Under the pieces are notes generated by a model. That model saw only the letters and a list, made by a program, of their open reading frames with translations, did no database searches and was not told the origin of the DNA. Shown here one piece after another: positions 36,782 through 48,260 of a stretch of 64,000 bases of DNA; position 1 is the first letter of the stretch, and each line of letters starts with the position of its first letter. This DNA is from Calonectria ilicicola (Eukaryota > Ascomycota > Sordariomycetes > Hypocreales > Nectriaceae), in contig CP085833.1 of NCBI GenBank assembly GCA_020809705.1, forward strand, positions 3,720,001 through 3,784,000. Direction: 5' to 3'. The position numbers and the translations under genes were made by a program.

Positions 36782-38734
36782 ATGCGCCTCCTCAACACCG
36801 AGTCCCTCTGCCTCGAGTCCTTTGCCGGGCCGGCCCCGCGATACGCCATACTGTCGCATCGGTGGGGTGACGACGAGCTGCTATTCCATGACGTCGTCGA
36901 CGATGAGGGCTGGAGGGACCGCAATTTCTCGCCCGGCGCCGAAAAGGTCAAGAGGGCCTGCGCCCAGGCTGCCGCCGACGACTTCGCCTACATCTGGATC
37001 GACACATGCTGCATCGACAAGACCAGCAGCGCCGAGCTGTCCGAGGCCGTAAATTCCATGTTCCTTTGGTACCACGAGGCCGCCGTGTGCTACGCTTACC
37101 TGAGTGATGTCGACAAGGACGACCGGTACGGCTTTGCTCTCAGCCAGTGGTTCAAGCGCGGCTGGACCCTGCAGGAGCTTATCGCCCCAGAGGTGGTATC
37201 CTTCTACGACCGCAACTGGGAGTTTATAGGCGACAGGAACAGCATGGCCCGCCGCATCTCCGAAATCACCAACATCCACGAGCCAGTTCTTGCCCGGAGA
37301 CAGCCCATTGCCTCGGGCGCCTACGATTTAATGAAGTGGCAGCGCTCCCACCGCAGGGATTACCGCCTCAGGTCCATCCTCCGGTCCTACAGCGTTGCAG
37401 CACGCCTCTCGTGGGCCGCCAACCGACAAACCACCCGGGACGAGGATCTGGCATACAGCCTGTTGGGCCTTTTCGACGTCAACCTGCCGCTCGTGTACGG
37501 AGAAGGCGACAAAGCTTTTCAACGCCTGCTGCAAGAAATCATACGAGACACCGGCGATCCTTCTGTTTTGGTTTCATGGAGCACCAGCGATCCGTTTCGT
37601 CAGAGTCCCGCTCACTATGGGTATAGCGGGAGTGCGAGATGGCTAGAGGCACAGGGCGTGGCATCTTCCAAGGTTTCAATCAAAAATCCCAAAATTATTA
37701 ACATCGATGCTTTGACTTGTCCCTGTACTGTTTATTCTGCAGGCGATATAGTGATGGAGGAGGGTTTTCATGTTGCAATAGTCGACTGCATACTTGAGAG
37801 TAGTCAATCGAGGATTGGCATTATTTTACGGAAACGCGCAAACGAGCAAGTTTATGAGCAATATCAGGAATTACCCTTTGTTCAGCTTGAACCTCACCCA
37901 CAGGGACAAGTTGTTGGGTCTATGCCAAGTCTATCTATTACTAAGAGTGAGTTCATTGGACGCCGCCAGCGACCTGCATATGATCTTCCTCCCGCTAACC
38001 TTGTTTTTACAGTTGCATTTACAGAGAAAGATGCAAGACCAGGAAGTCTTCAGGTAGCATTAACAGAAACATATCCAGCAGTGCGACGGAGCCCGAGGGT
38101 CTTTGTGACGCCCTTGGTGCAACCGCCCACATTACACTATACATTAGGAACATCAGAGCTCGTTTCCGACGAGGCGTACATAATGGACGGCGACGTGGGG
38201 GTATTTGTGGTGGAGAATGAATTATCGCGGGGCTTCTTTTTGATATGGGGTTACGGACAACTTGACGAAGAGGACGACGAGACGACACAGAAGACCAGGG
38301 CGGAGGCCTCAAGGCAGGCCAAGCCGTGGTGCCGCGTGCTCCCATGGAAGGGAACCACGCCCAGGGCATCACGGACCGAGGTGCATTTGCAAGGGGAGCC
38401 CGATATCTTTGTGCTGGATCGCGACCCGGTGGAGCTCTTTTCGGCGCGGGAGACGTTTGTGGAGATGATGAACCGGTTCCGGACGAAGCGCAGCGATGGG
38501 CGCCCCGTTGATCTGGGCGATGTGGTGGTCAGGGCGACGTTCCGACCAAACACTTTCCTTGGGTACACGCAGTACGGGCTGGTGGTTGAGATCGAGCCGG
38601 CACGGGCTCTTGGCAAGTCGCCGGTGATGGCGCACATTGAACCGCCGTGGAAGAGGAAGCGGACGTGGTGGGACCGGTTTAGCCCGCCTCATTTGATTAT
38701 TATGGCCAAGAAGAAGGCCGTTGCATGGTGCTGA
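36782..38734 (+). CDS. HET-domain (heterokaryon incompatibility) protein
   Basis: Intronless 650-aa protein. The N-terminal third is a HET domain with its three marks: RYAILSHRWGDDELLFHD, YIWIDTCCIDKTSSAELSEA with YHEAAVCYAYLSDV, and WFKRGWTLQELIAP. It continues with the usual SWAANRQTTRDEDLAYSLLGLFDVNLPLVYGEG block. HET domains are TIR-like executioner modules that trigger cell death on non-self fusion in some proteins; most members have no assigned partner. Residues about 300-650 look beta-rich with no recognised repeat, so this is not a HET-NACHT-WD type. The start was placed at 36782 (MRLLNTESLCLESF), the standard HET beginning, rather than at the open frame upstream, which has only a GTG. 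Codon use changes along the gene: G+C-rich in the first half, more mixed after about 37560. Confidence 0.93.
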   Translation: MRLLNTESLCLESFAGPAPRYAILSHRWGDDELLFHDVVDDEGWRDRNFSPGAEKVKRACAQAAADDFAYIWIDTCCIDKTSSAELSEAVNSMFLWYHEAAVCYAYLSDVDKDDRYGFALSQWFKRGWTLQELIAPEVVSFYDRNWEFIGDRNSMARRISEITNIHEPVLARRQPIASGAYDLMKWQRSHRRDYRLRSILRSYSVAARLSWAANRQTTRDEDLAYSLLGLFDVNLPLVYGEGDKAFQRLLQEIIRDTGDPSVLVSWSTSDPFRQSPAHYGYSGSARWLEAQGVASSKVSIKNPKIINIDALTCPCTVYSAGDIVMEEGFHVAIVDCILESSQSRIGIILRKRANEQVYEQYQELPFVQLEPHPQGQVVGSMPSLSITKSEFIGRRQRPAYDLPPANLVFTVAFTEKDARPGSLQVALTETYPAVRRSPRVFVTPLVQPPTLHYTLGTSELVSDEAYIMDGDVGVFVVENELSRGFFLIWGYGQLDEEDDETTQKTRAEASRQAKPWCRVLPWKGTTPRASRTEVHLQGEPDIFVLDRDPVELFSARETFVEMMNRFRTKRSDGRPVDLGDVVVRATFRPNTFLGYTQYGLVVEIEPARALGKSPVMAHIEPPWKRKRTWWDRFSPPHLIIMAKKKAVAWC

Positions 38735-39881
38735 GGCTTGAATCAAAGGCTTGAGCGTCCCTAAGGGCCGATTCGCAATTGCGGTGGCTTGGCCCGAAGG
38801 TGACGGGGACGGGAGGCGTTCACGGCCCCGACCCCCCCGGCGAGGGCCCTGGGAATAACATCTCTTACGGTGGTAATAAGTTAGAAACAGTGTGATATAA
38901 TTTTAGCATACGACGCTAGGATACCCCATCGGCTTCCATCCGGAGCCCGAAGAAAGAAATTTTGATTGTTTTATGCATCACTGACTTTTTTGTTTCTCAG
39001 TGCATTGTTCCAGCTGGACTAATTTTTTTTCTGAGTAAACAGGCTTGTGCAGCTAGCTACCCCCCCCTCTGGGAGAGAGCTCTATTACGTAGGTGGATGT
39101 TCTCCTGCTGCTCGCCCCTGGCGCCTATGACCTCACTGAAACTTTAGTGACCCCAGGCACTGGACGACGAGAGCCAGCGGGCAGAGACAGTATTGCCAAG
39201 CAGGGTGTAGCGCTCAGCCAGCAAGCCACAGGAATGGCGCCCAAACCACGGGCCCGCAACATTAATTGGCAGGTTGCCAAGTTCTTGTCTCTCCTCTTGT
39301 GTCATGGCCCTTTCCCAGCTCGGCGCCTCGCATGGCAGCTTGGGCAAGCCACCTCGTCGTCTCACGATTGCGTGGCGTGGCGTCGACCCTGTATGCGTCG
39401 TCGTCGTTGTCATAGGCGGCCTGGAACACACAGGGCACACCACACACACACACACGGCACAGGGGGAACACAGGGGACCGACACAGGGCAACGAAGCAAC
39501 GCGAGGCCCCTCCCCACCCACCTCCGGGGCCTCAGCCAGCTCGTTCGTATAGCTTGTGTGGACGACCGACGTCTCCTCTTTTGCTTCCCCAGGCCAGTTA
39601 ACGTTAAGCTAAGCCTCCCAAGCTAGTGGAGTTTTCTTAGCGGCTCCGTCACTACGCTCTTCCCCCCCGGGCCGCCCGTGTGGGAGGCGAAAGCACACCC
39701 CATACGGCTTGATCCTGAAACTTCTAAACAGCTGGCGCTTAAGCTGTCAGCTATATTTCAATTTTCCTTCCATCATTCACCTTTTAACCGTTCCCATTAT
39801 ATTTTCCTTCTTCCGCTGGCGTTCATCCCATCTTTTATCCCAGTTCATCCCTCTCGTGCATAACAGCTGCTATTGCCCAGA
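38735..39881. other. Intergenic region, 1.15 kb
   Basis: 3' flank of the HET gene and promoter of the AhpC/TSA-like gene. A short CA run lies near 39439-39455. No gene is recognised. Confidence 0.5.
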
Positions 39882-41118
39882 ATGGCAGACTCTGCCCATC
39901 CCACCTACGCTCCCCCCTCGCCTCCGGAGCAGGCCCCTCCGCCTCCGCCTCTGCCCGCCCGTCCACCACCACCATACGTCCTGAATGCCGCCGACGACGT
40001 CAACCATGACAGAGCCAACCGGAGCAACAACAGCTCCAGCGAGCGCCTGCCACCCTCGCAGCAGTCCTCCTTCCAGATCCCCCGCAAGGCCGTCCCCAAT
40101 GCCCGCTACAACCCGGTGCCAGTGCCGCTGGAGATCAACACGTCGCAGCCCGAAGACTTTGAGGGTGAGATCGACACCAACAACGAGCTGCCGTCACACG
40201 AGACGATCCGCAAAATCCAAAACTACATCCTGCTGGACCGCGACGGCAAGACCCGCCCCTTCAAAAGCCTCTACTCCGGCAGCAATGTCGCTCGCCGCGT
40301 CCTCATCATCTTTGTCCGCCATTTCTTCTGTGGAGTGAGTTTGTGAAACCCGCTGCGCCTCGCTCGTGTGCTCTCCCGAAGGATTCGGCGACGCTAACAC
40401 ATGGTTCCGCATCGTATAGAACTGCCAGGAGTTCCTTCGCTCCTTATCTGAAGCCGTCACTCCGGACTCGCTCCTCCGACTGCCCGTCAGCACATTTATC
40501 GCCGTGGTCGGGTGTGGCGACCCCTCCCTGATCGACATGTACGTCACCGAGACGAACTGCCCGTTCCCCGTGTACACGGACCCGACCCGGTCGCTGTTCC
40601 AGGCCCTCGGAATGACATCCACCCACGACGTGGGAACCAAGCCCGCCTACATGCGAAAGAGCATGACCCGAGCCCTCATGGATAGTGTTGGCCAGGCTAT
40701 TAAGCAGATCCCTAATGGCAACTTTCTCAAGTTTGGTGACCAGCGCCAGGTGGGCGGCGAGTTCTTGTTTGAGCCGCAAGACATTAGCACACCTGTGACA
40801 ACCCCAACCGAAGAAGTCGCTAACCCTCTCGGTGCATTTGACGACCACGCCGAGGCTGTCCCCAAGTACAGCAAGTATAACAAGCCCCAGGGAGACGAAC
40901 AAAAGATGGTGACGTGGTGTCACCGCATGAAGACGACCCGAGACCACGCCGAGGTTCACGAGCTCATGGAGGTTCTCGGTTTCGACCCCAACAAGGTTGC
41001 CCGCCAGATCCAGCGCCAGGGTTCAGCAGGCATGGCCTCGGTGAGGAAGGGAAGAGGTCAAAGCATGGCGGATCAAATGCGCAAGCTGAGTGGTGACCAC
41101 AGCGCTGCGATGATATGA
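39882..41118 (+). CDS. AhpC/TSA-type thioredoxin-fold protein (PRXL2/FAM213-like)
   Basis: Predicted 383-aa protein with one intron (40335-40419, donor GTGAGT, branch GCTAAC). The first 90 or so residues are proline-rich and disordered (PPSPPEQAPPPPPLPARPPP). A thioredoxin-like domain follows: SNVARRVLIIFVRHFFCGNCQEFLRSL has a CGNC motif at the usual redox position, then FIAVVGCGDPSLIDMYVTET, PFPVYTDPTRSLFQALGM and GGEFLFEPQ. This is the AhpC-TSA_2 group, peroxiredoxin-like proteins that in fungi are mostly uncharacterised; redox activity is plausible from the CxxC. The C-terminal 100 residues include a histidine/methionine helix (HELMEVLGFDPNKVARQIQRQ) of unknown role. No signal peptide, so cytosolic location is likely. 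Confidence 0.87.
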
Positions 41119-41444
41119 ATGAAACCCCAGTAACGACAAGAAAAGAACAAATAACGAAGCAAAAAAAAAAAAAACCACACCTTAGGTTGATGGATGGATG
41201 TACGAATTATTTAGGACACAGCGTCGGAGTAGGGATTCTCGATTTTCTTTTTTCAAGGCCACTTTTTGTTCGCCTCACAAAAAATACTGATGCTCGCCAC
41301 TTTTATGATATCTGGCCTCGCACATGTTATCCGAGTTTGATAGATGTTTAGATATGTGATATCCCGCCGATATGGTTAGCAAAGCAAAAAATCATCTTTT
41401 GGCAAAAATTCGTCAATTTTCCTCTGTTTTTAAATTTTCCATTT
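41119..41444. other. Convergent intergenic region, 326 bp
   Basis: A+T-rich 3' flanks of two convergent genes, with a short A run at 41161-41173. Nothing else was seen. Confidence 0.5.
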
Positions 41445-42374
41445 CTACTCGTGAACCCAGCCGCCATCCTCGCGGCTATGAACAACTTCGTCAAGCTTGA
41501 GACGGAATTTGATAATCTCGTCCCCGTTTGGCAGGTCGTTCTCTAGCGCCCTCCGATCCCCTTCCTCGATCGTCTTGACGATGCCGGCCCGTACGTGCCG
41601 CTCGCGTAGGCGGCGTCTCGCGACCTCGCGGTCGACCTCGACGAACCACAGCTCGTCTAGCAGGGCGGCAGCGTCGCGCCAGACGTCCTGGTCGAGGGCG
41701 AGGTAGTTGCCCTCCAGCACGACCACGCGGTGGTACGGCAATACAGCAATATCGTCGTCCTTAGGGTCCTTAACGGCGTGGTCAAAGGACGGGGCGAGCA
41801 CGGGGTCCGCGGGTATGGGTGAGGTGTGCAGGGCGCTCACGAGGGCCAGGAACTTGGGCGCGTCAAAAGTGAAGGCGGCTCCGCGGCGGAAGTGCGCCGT
41901 CTCCGGGTCCGGCATGGCCGAGAGGGCCGCTCGGGTCAGGTGGAAGCCGTCCATGGGGACAAAGGTGGCCGGTGCTGGGGCTGAGGGATCGAGGGAGCGT
42001 GCGTGCTCATTGAGGCGGCTGGTGACGATTTGCGAGAGCGTTGTCTTGCCTGCAAGCGGGGGGTGGTCCTGTAGTTAGCAGTGTCCAGGACAGCAGCCGG
42101 GAGAGTGGCAGGAGAGATGGTACCTGAACCTGGAATCCCAGCGATTCCAATTACTAGCAAATGATGCCGTTAGTATCCGTTCACCCAAAGGAGGATCTTG
42201 GCATGATGTCTGGTGTCTTATCATCAGACGGCAGATGTGTCATGACACCTCATATGAAGTCATAGCCGACCCAAGTCTTAAGGACGCGCCCAACTTACAC
42301 AACCGCCGATCCTTTGGCGTCTCCTCATACCGCTTCCACGCCTTGTCGACGAGCTTCTTGACCTGGTCTTCCAT
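41445..42374 (-). CDS. P-loop kinase of the uridine-kinase/YFH7-like family
   Basis: Predicted 236-aa kinase in three exons; introns 42154-42298 (145 bases) and 42050-42123 flank a 30-base middle exon that encodes most of the P-loop. The Walker A motif is GIPGSGKTT at about residues 29-37. MDGFHLTRAAL matches the base-binding MDGFH motif of the phosphoribulokinase/uridine-kinase superfamily. The lid region follows (ELWFVEVDREVARRRLRERHVRAGI). The overall text matches yeast YFH7-type putative kinases found across ascomycetes; the true substrate (nucleoside, pantothenate-like or sugar) is not established. The 30-base exon means a simple ORF search loses the catalytic loop. The protein ends SREDGGWVHE. 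Confidence 0.87.
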
Positions 42375-43235
42375 CTTGTGCAGCAGAGATAGCGTGGCCT
42401 GTCCCGTCACAGTCCCTTGTAAATCCGGTTCTAATCAACTGTTGTCCAGGTCGGGCTGCTCCCTCCTTGGCCCCGCGTTATCTGGGTCCGCGTTTACCCC
42501 ACGTTGCCGCATTCCGTGATTGCCCCCCCTCCCCACTCGATCGATATCCTTGCCAGCTTGGTGATGTCAGGATGGAACCAGCGACGCGGCAGGTTGACGT
42601 TTAAAGTCTATTCTAGCCCTGGTACCTGCGGTTTCATCATGAGAGCTTAATTCTTTGGTTGCCGACCTTTGCGAGCAAGACGCGACTTGGTACCAGGCAC
42701 GAGCCGTGTTGTAACCCCGCCCTGCAAGAGGAAAAAAAAAAAGAAATGGATCAAGAAGAGCAGCTTTCCTGATAAATGGAATCAGTCTGACGTAACATAA
42801 TATTTAGATATTTGCATTTACTGGATGTATTCACCGGTTTGCAGTCATACGGTAGATATCCACTGATGGATCGTGTTTCGTCGCTCTCCAGCTGCAGTGA
42901 TGCTCCCGAGGACTGCCAATAGCTCACCCCTCACTTGATGATCTCACTACAAAAATAAATATCAATGTGATATGAAAGAAAAGGCGGAAAAATCAGTTTA
43001 ATTGCATAATAGAAAAGGCAATATCAATAGAAACCCGTATGCTCGGATTCAATCCAGGGCAGTAAACGATGGTCGAAAATGTTCTGTCTCCCCAAACCCA
43101 GTTGGAGAGAGAGAGGCCATCACTAGCCGCTGGTGGGGCCACTGTCCGCAAAATCTCAAAGGCGTGCTGAGTCAAACCAAAAAAGCTCGCCACCTCTCAA
43201 ACACACCCAAAACACCAAAAAAAAAGTTCCTAACC
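42375..43235. other. Divergent intergenic region, 861 bp
   Basis: Promoters of the kinase gene and of the small acidic protein gene. An A-rich segment lies at about 42729-42745. No gene was seen. Confidence 0.5.
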
Positions 43236-43647
43236 ATGAGTGACGAGGAAAACGACCTCTTCAATATCCAGGTGTCTGATGACTCCTCCGACGAGCGCGA
43301 GGCCAAACAGGCCCGTCGCACAGGCCAGTCCGAGGAGGCCTGGAGGGCGGTTCAGCGCGAGTACCGACCCAAGGTCGAAAATGGCAATGTAATTATGTTA
43401 TCCCTTGGTTTTGTGAACGATGAGGCTGACTATAGAAAAGATTTACAAGGGCATAACCCTGCCCCTCGGACCTGACACCTCAAAGCAAGACCTACAAGAA
43501 GTCGTCCATGCTGTTGAGGAACTGTACTTCTTCCGCCACTATGAGCGTGCTGCGCAGTTCATCAGTGACATTCTCGGCGGTGATGGTGTTGATGATGAAA
43601 CAAGACAAATATTAGTTACCTATAAAGAAAAATGTACTTCGCGTTAG
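43236..43647 (+). CDS. Small acidic protein of unknown function, 119 aa
   Basis: Two exons joined by a 52-base intron (43389-43440, GTAATT...AAAAG). The choice of acceptor AAAAG rather than the earlier TATAG is forced by frame: it gives KVENGN/IYKGITLPLG. The N-terminus is acidic (SDEENDLFNIQVSDDSSDERE), then a helical basic segment (QSEEAWRAVQREYRPKVENG) and a C-terminal helical repeat-like part (VVHAVEELYFFRHYERAAQFISDILGG) that resembles a single TPR-like hairpin. I recognise no named family. The regular composition and the correct splice signals support a real gene. It is convergent with the next gene, 113 bp apart. Confidence 0.75.
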
Positions 43648-43760
43648 AAAAAACGACGTCTGAATCAAATTATTTCCATTCACTATCCCTAATCTATCTG
43701 AATCTCCTTCATGGCGTCATCATTTATCCCAACCAGATTGCCGAAATCGGTTTGCTGCAT

Positions 43761-46027
43761 TTATTTCGGACCAGGGAAGTGTCCATGAAATGGAACCATC
43801 TTGGTAGCGTACCGCGATGAGCTTAGTCCGTTGACGCCTCGAAGTGAGGCTAGCTGAACATCGCGAGCGCTAGATGCGGATCCAGATGCGTTTGTGTTGG
43901 AACTGGTACTGGCCCAACGAGAGTTCGATAGACCCTTGGTTGGGTCCCGATCTTTCGGAGCGGACTTGGATGCAAAACTGACAGGAGCAGGATCACTCTC
44001 CGCTTCCTCTGTATTGGCCATGACAATATCACCGTCATTGGAATGTTGGACGACTGCATCGATATTTTGAAGTGCTGCGCGTGCCCGAACAGCGGCAGAA
44101 ACAGGTAGGCCCTCAACTGCGTTCCAATCGGATGGAACCGCGGCGTTGTCTTGAAGCTTCTTCATAGCCTCCGGGGAGTACTGGATACGACCAATTTGTT
44201 CAACCACAGGAATCTTGCCAATCATGGGCACGAAAGCCTCCGAAATCTGGGTGCTTACCTTCACGTCCGGCTTTTTGCCCTTTCCCACCTGTCGTAGGTG
44301 CATCTTGAGCTTAATTTGTGCCATGTTGCGGAGAACTGCGATAAAATTCTCCTTGAGTTCGTCATTGTAGTCACGCATGAAGCCATGTTGAACCCAGTAC
44401 TCGACAGCACCATCTTCAATTCCCTCCACGACAGAGTCAATGAGATGCTCTTCCAGGGTGAAATGAGTGATGATCTTGTCAACGAGACGAATGATGTGGT
44501 CCGCGGCATTAGTCAAAGTAGGCATCTCCGTATTCTCGACCTGTTGGAAACCATCGAGCTCAATGAGCGTACCCTCTGTCGGTGCAAGAGAAGGAGTAGG
44601 AGTAGTGGCGATAGGAATATCGGTTGTGGAAGAACTGGCAATGGTATCATTGGCAACGGGAGCATCGACCATGGGCGGAACAACAATGGGAGTAGAGGCC
44701 ACAATTGGAGTAGGAGCAACAATAGGAGTAGTAGCAACGGGCGTGGCGATCGAGGAAGTAGCGACAGCGGGGGCTGTGGTCGTGGGAACGACGGCAGCAC
44801 GCGAAGCTGAGGCCTCGGGCACTGTGACAGTGTTGTTCGCGACCTCCTTGTTTTTCTCGACCTTCTCGACGGTGGTAGGATCGTCGCTGACATGGTGGAC
44901 AGCCACAGAATGTTGCAGACCCTTGAAAATCTTTTGGAACTTTTTTGTTTCGTCAAGGTCGGATAGCCTTAGGAAATATGCCGCGAGACTTTTGCAACTC
45001 TTTAGCACGCAGATCCCTTCTTCTCCAATATCAGGGCTCTCAAAGTCGGTCACAGAATGGTTCCGAACGGCTTTTCCGGGTGCGGAAAGATGCAGATATG
45101 CTTGGTTCTTGTCCAGGTACAGGATGAACTCAAAGTCTGCCTGGAACCGGTCTGATTCACGTCCGCCTGGCAGCACATCGCAAGTACCCGTCGCAACCAA
45201 AAATTTGGTGGAGTTGACGGCAGACTTGGTTGGGAGCTTTTGAAAGCCAAGCTTTTTCGAAGGTGGACTGGGAAGAATCGGGTTCAACTGGACGGAATTG
45301 TTCTGTGGCGGCTTTTGGGTAACTGGGTGTGTAGGCAATGGGTTCTGCTGAACAGGCCCTCCAGAAACAGGCCCCCCATAGACGGGACGTTCTGGGAATT
45401 GTGCTGATGGCTTCCGCTGTTGGAAGAAACTGGGCTGTTGAGATGCCTCATCTGCCAGAATTCTTTTCGTCATTGCAGCGGCCCAGGGGCGGGCAGTCTC
45501 GATACGAAGCCCCTCAGTCTTGCGGGACTCATCATCATCAATATGGGCTGGGCCTCCAATCAGTACGTGTACAATATGGATGGGCGGATGAATGAGTTAA
45601 CTTACCGGCCCATTTGTTGTTCAGATCGTTCTTGAATGTGGGACTGTAGTGGGATGTTCCATTTCTCCCACGGGGGTCATATGATGGGCCTCTCTTGGGC
45701 ATGTCATTCAGAGGCAGTTCCTCTTGTCTAATTCGACTGAGATCATTCTTCTGACACGTTAATGAATAACCTAAAAGTCTGCGGAAGAGCAGGAAAGGTC
45801 TGGAGCTGGGGAGTGGTGGGCAGAAGTCTCGGGAACCGTAGCCTTCGAGACCAGGAGGACCAGCTTATTCCTTAGAATAAAAGGTCTTCTGGATTTTGGG
45901 GGGGAGGGCAAGAGAAGAAGGAGCGTGGTGTCCTTGGGATGAAATCCGGAGATGTCTGGAAAGGGGGGTGGAGAGAACGTACCATGCAGGCTGCTTGGAC
46001 CAGCTCTGGGTTAATACTTTCACCCAT
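43761..46027 (-). CDS. Unrecognised 658-aa protein with Ala/Thr/Pro-rich central linker
   Basis: Three exons with introns 45751-45982 (232 bases) and 45548-45605; the exons total 1977 bases. The first exon encodes MGESINPELVQAACM only. Parts seen in order: a basic/polar N-terminus (QEELPLNDMPKRGPSYDPRG), a Gln/Pro-rich stretch with repeated GGPV, a compact beta-rich block around residues 165-260 (FLVATGTCDVLPGG, FEFILYLDKNQAYLHLSAPG) that could be a PH- or GRAM-like fold, a long low-complexity Ala/Thr/Pro/Ile/Val linker, and a helical block (ADHIIRLVDKIITHFTLEEH; NFIAVLRNMAQIKLKMHLRQ). The end is serine-rich. I cannot assign a family or function. There is no signal peptide or membrane segment, so nuclear or cytosolic location is likely. 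The linker encodes the GTAGGAGTAG-like repeats seen on the plus strand. Confidence 0.75.
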
Positions 46028-47058
46028 GGTGCTATATTGGGTACGCTGGGACCCAAATGGAGGATGAACAATTGGAGAGTTCGTCTGAGGAAGTCGTATT
46101 CCGAGATTTCGAAGTTATTTGGTTGGTAATGTGGAAGTTGAAAAGGAGGGGAAGCGGTGACGAGACCACGGTTTTTGTGGGAGAGAAAAAGCCGCCAGCT
46201 GTCACCGTTGAAATAGAAGGGCTTAGAATTTGTTTGGAGCGACATGCATGCCTGATAAGCAAACTTAAGGCAGGAGCGTTCAAAGGGATCGGGACCTGCC
46301 CCGGGGCGGGAGGCAATGCTTGAGCCGAGGAACCTTGTTTGATGTGCTCAAGGAGGAAGTTTTCTGGGAGTCCCAATAGACGAGATTTCCGTAGCTGGGA
46401 AGCTGACAAGGGATTCGAATTGAGGCTTGATTTCTGCCCCCTTGCCTCCTTTTGAGGCTTGCTCTCGCGCGGGGTGATGATGACGGCAGGCTGCAGGCGC
46501 GCCACTCCCCTGGAGCTCTGACTCTAGTGAATCTATGTAGCTCCGGAGAACTGAAATCAATTCCGCAAGGCTTTAATATCTGCCTCAAATATAAAAGTCT
46601 TAGCCCTTAGGCGCCTCAGGGTTGCACGGAGGCTGCGGGCTCCCGGTGTTTCCCCCCTGCAATGGGTCATTTGGCATCTGCAGCTTGACACCAGCTCAAA
46701 GAATTGTGCAAAACAATACCAAGAGGAAAATGCTTGAGACGGAGATATTCTGTTTGATTCCTTGTATTTCGAGCTTTTATTTTTGCCCATTTTATATATC
46801 TACTGTCACCACGGAGAGGCCCCTACAGGACGACGCCCCAACACAGACCCTGATGGGTCGGAGATTTCTTGAATTATTCTCCATCCTTGTACGACCAAGC
46901 CATGTTATGAAGCCAGGTTGTACATATCTGTTTGTTTCACGCTTGACCTTCGATTGACATCTAACAAATTGCAATTGCTTCAGACAAACACTACCGACAA
47001 CATCTACTGGCCCAGTGCTCGCTACGAACCCGATCATTATCCCCCTTACGAATCATGT
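46028..47058. other. Intergenic region, about 1.03 kb
   Basis: Promoter of the 658-aa gene and 3' flank of the NmrA-like gene. A minus-strand ORF at 46032-46505 is open but unrecognised and was not accepted. Confidence 0.5.
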
Positions 47059-48260
47059 TCAAGCAGCAAGGTATTTAGCGACAAACCCTTCCAGCGAGAT
47101 CAGTTTGGCATCGTCGCCTGATCCCCCCTTTGCCTCAACGGCTCGAGCCTTCAGATCGCCCGCGGGGGCAGTGTCGTTGGGCACACCATAGTACAGGCCA
47201 CCAGAGTACTGGCAGAATCCAAACATGTACTTGACCGTCTCGAAAGCGCCGACATCGTGGGTCTCCAGATCCTTCCAATCCTCTATGGCGACGAACCGCG
47301 ACTTCTTTCCGACAACTATATGGTGGTCAGTGGCTGTTCTTGCTGGGGGACAGTAAAGCCAGGATTAGAATACCTTTCTGGAAGGCTGAAACAAACTCAT
47401 CTGCCGTTGCGCTGGTGCTGATTCCTTGGACCAGGCGGCCGCTGTACTTTTCCGGGGCAAGGAAGACGCCATGGATGAGATCGCCATAGTCCTCAAGAAT
47501 AGAGATGAATGGGATCTCCTCATCACCGCCCCATCTAGGGATTCTCAAGGTTAGGTAACCTTCCTCATCAGGGATGAATGGAAAGCCCCCAACCAATGGA
47601 GCGACCTCCTCGCTGATGTGGTTCTCTATGTACCACCCTGGGCTGACGATGTTGACAGTCTCAAATACACCTTTGCCTTTGGCATATTCGCCAACGAAGT
47701 TTTTATCTGCGATATGTCAGATCCGAAATATCAAAAGCAGAACAAGAAAAAGGAAAATAAAAAAAGAAAAAAGAAAATAACACAGACCATACCCTCAAAA
47801 GCCTTGTTTGGTACAACTCCGTTGGTAATCTTGGCGGCAGATTCCATGCCGCTGTAAACAAAGTGGCGTACGCCAGCCTCAGCTGCCGCATCCACGATAA
47901 TCCTGCCAATGTCGGTCTCGCTAGGACCCCCTGGCTGATTCACATTCTGCGCCATTTTTTTTAGCATTCGTCACTCTGTGGCCCATATTTTATTTGACTT
48001 ACAGGATCGTCCGAGTTGGTGTTGACAAACACTCCCCAGCTTCCCCTGAAGGCCTCCACAACCTGCTCTTTTATGAGACCGTCGGCCTTGACGACCTCAA
48101 CCCCTTGAGAAGCAAGGGCCTTGGCTTTCCCAGATTCGGGGTTTCGAGTGATACCGCGGAGAGTAAAGTTTTTGCTCTTGTTTTGAAGAAGAGAAGCGAC
48201 TACGCTGCCGCCCTGGGTACCGGTCGCACCGTAGACAGTGATGAGCTTGGAGGTAGACAT
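47059..48260 (-). CDS. NmrA-like NAD(P)-binding protein
   Basis: Predicted 333-aa protein of the atypical short-chain dehydrogenase family (NmrA/HSCARG-like). Four exons, introns 47947-48002, 47707-47792 and 47316-47373; the exons total 1002 bases. The N-terminus shows the dinucleotide-binding strand and loop VYGATGTQGGSVVASLL, then LRGITRNPESGKAKAL, GVEVVKADGL and GSWGVFVNTNSDDP. Later parts, GVRHFVYSGMESAAKIT, FVGEYAKGKGVFETVNIVSPGWYIEN and YGDLIHGVFLAPEKYSGR, are typical. The family senses NAD(P) redox state or acts as reductases; N. crassa NmrA represses a GATA factor, but most paralogues, probably including this one, have unknown partners. The catalytic YxxxK is not evident, which fits a sensor more than an enzyme. 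The start was chosen at the ATG giving MSTSKLITVYGATG. Confidence 0.9.

Noticed and set aside
46032..46505. Minus-strand ORF of 157 codons upstream of the 658-aa protein
   Set aside because: It ends just before the chosen start of the next gene, has low-complexity basic text and no recognisable domain or matching frame beyond it.
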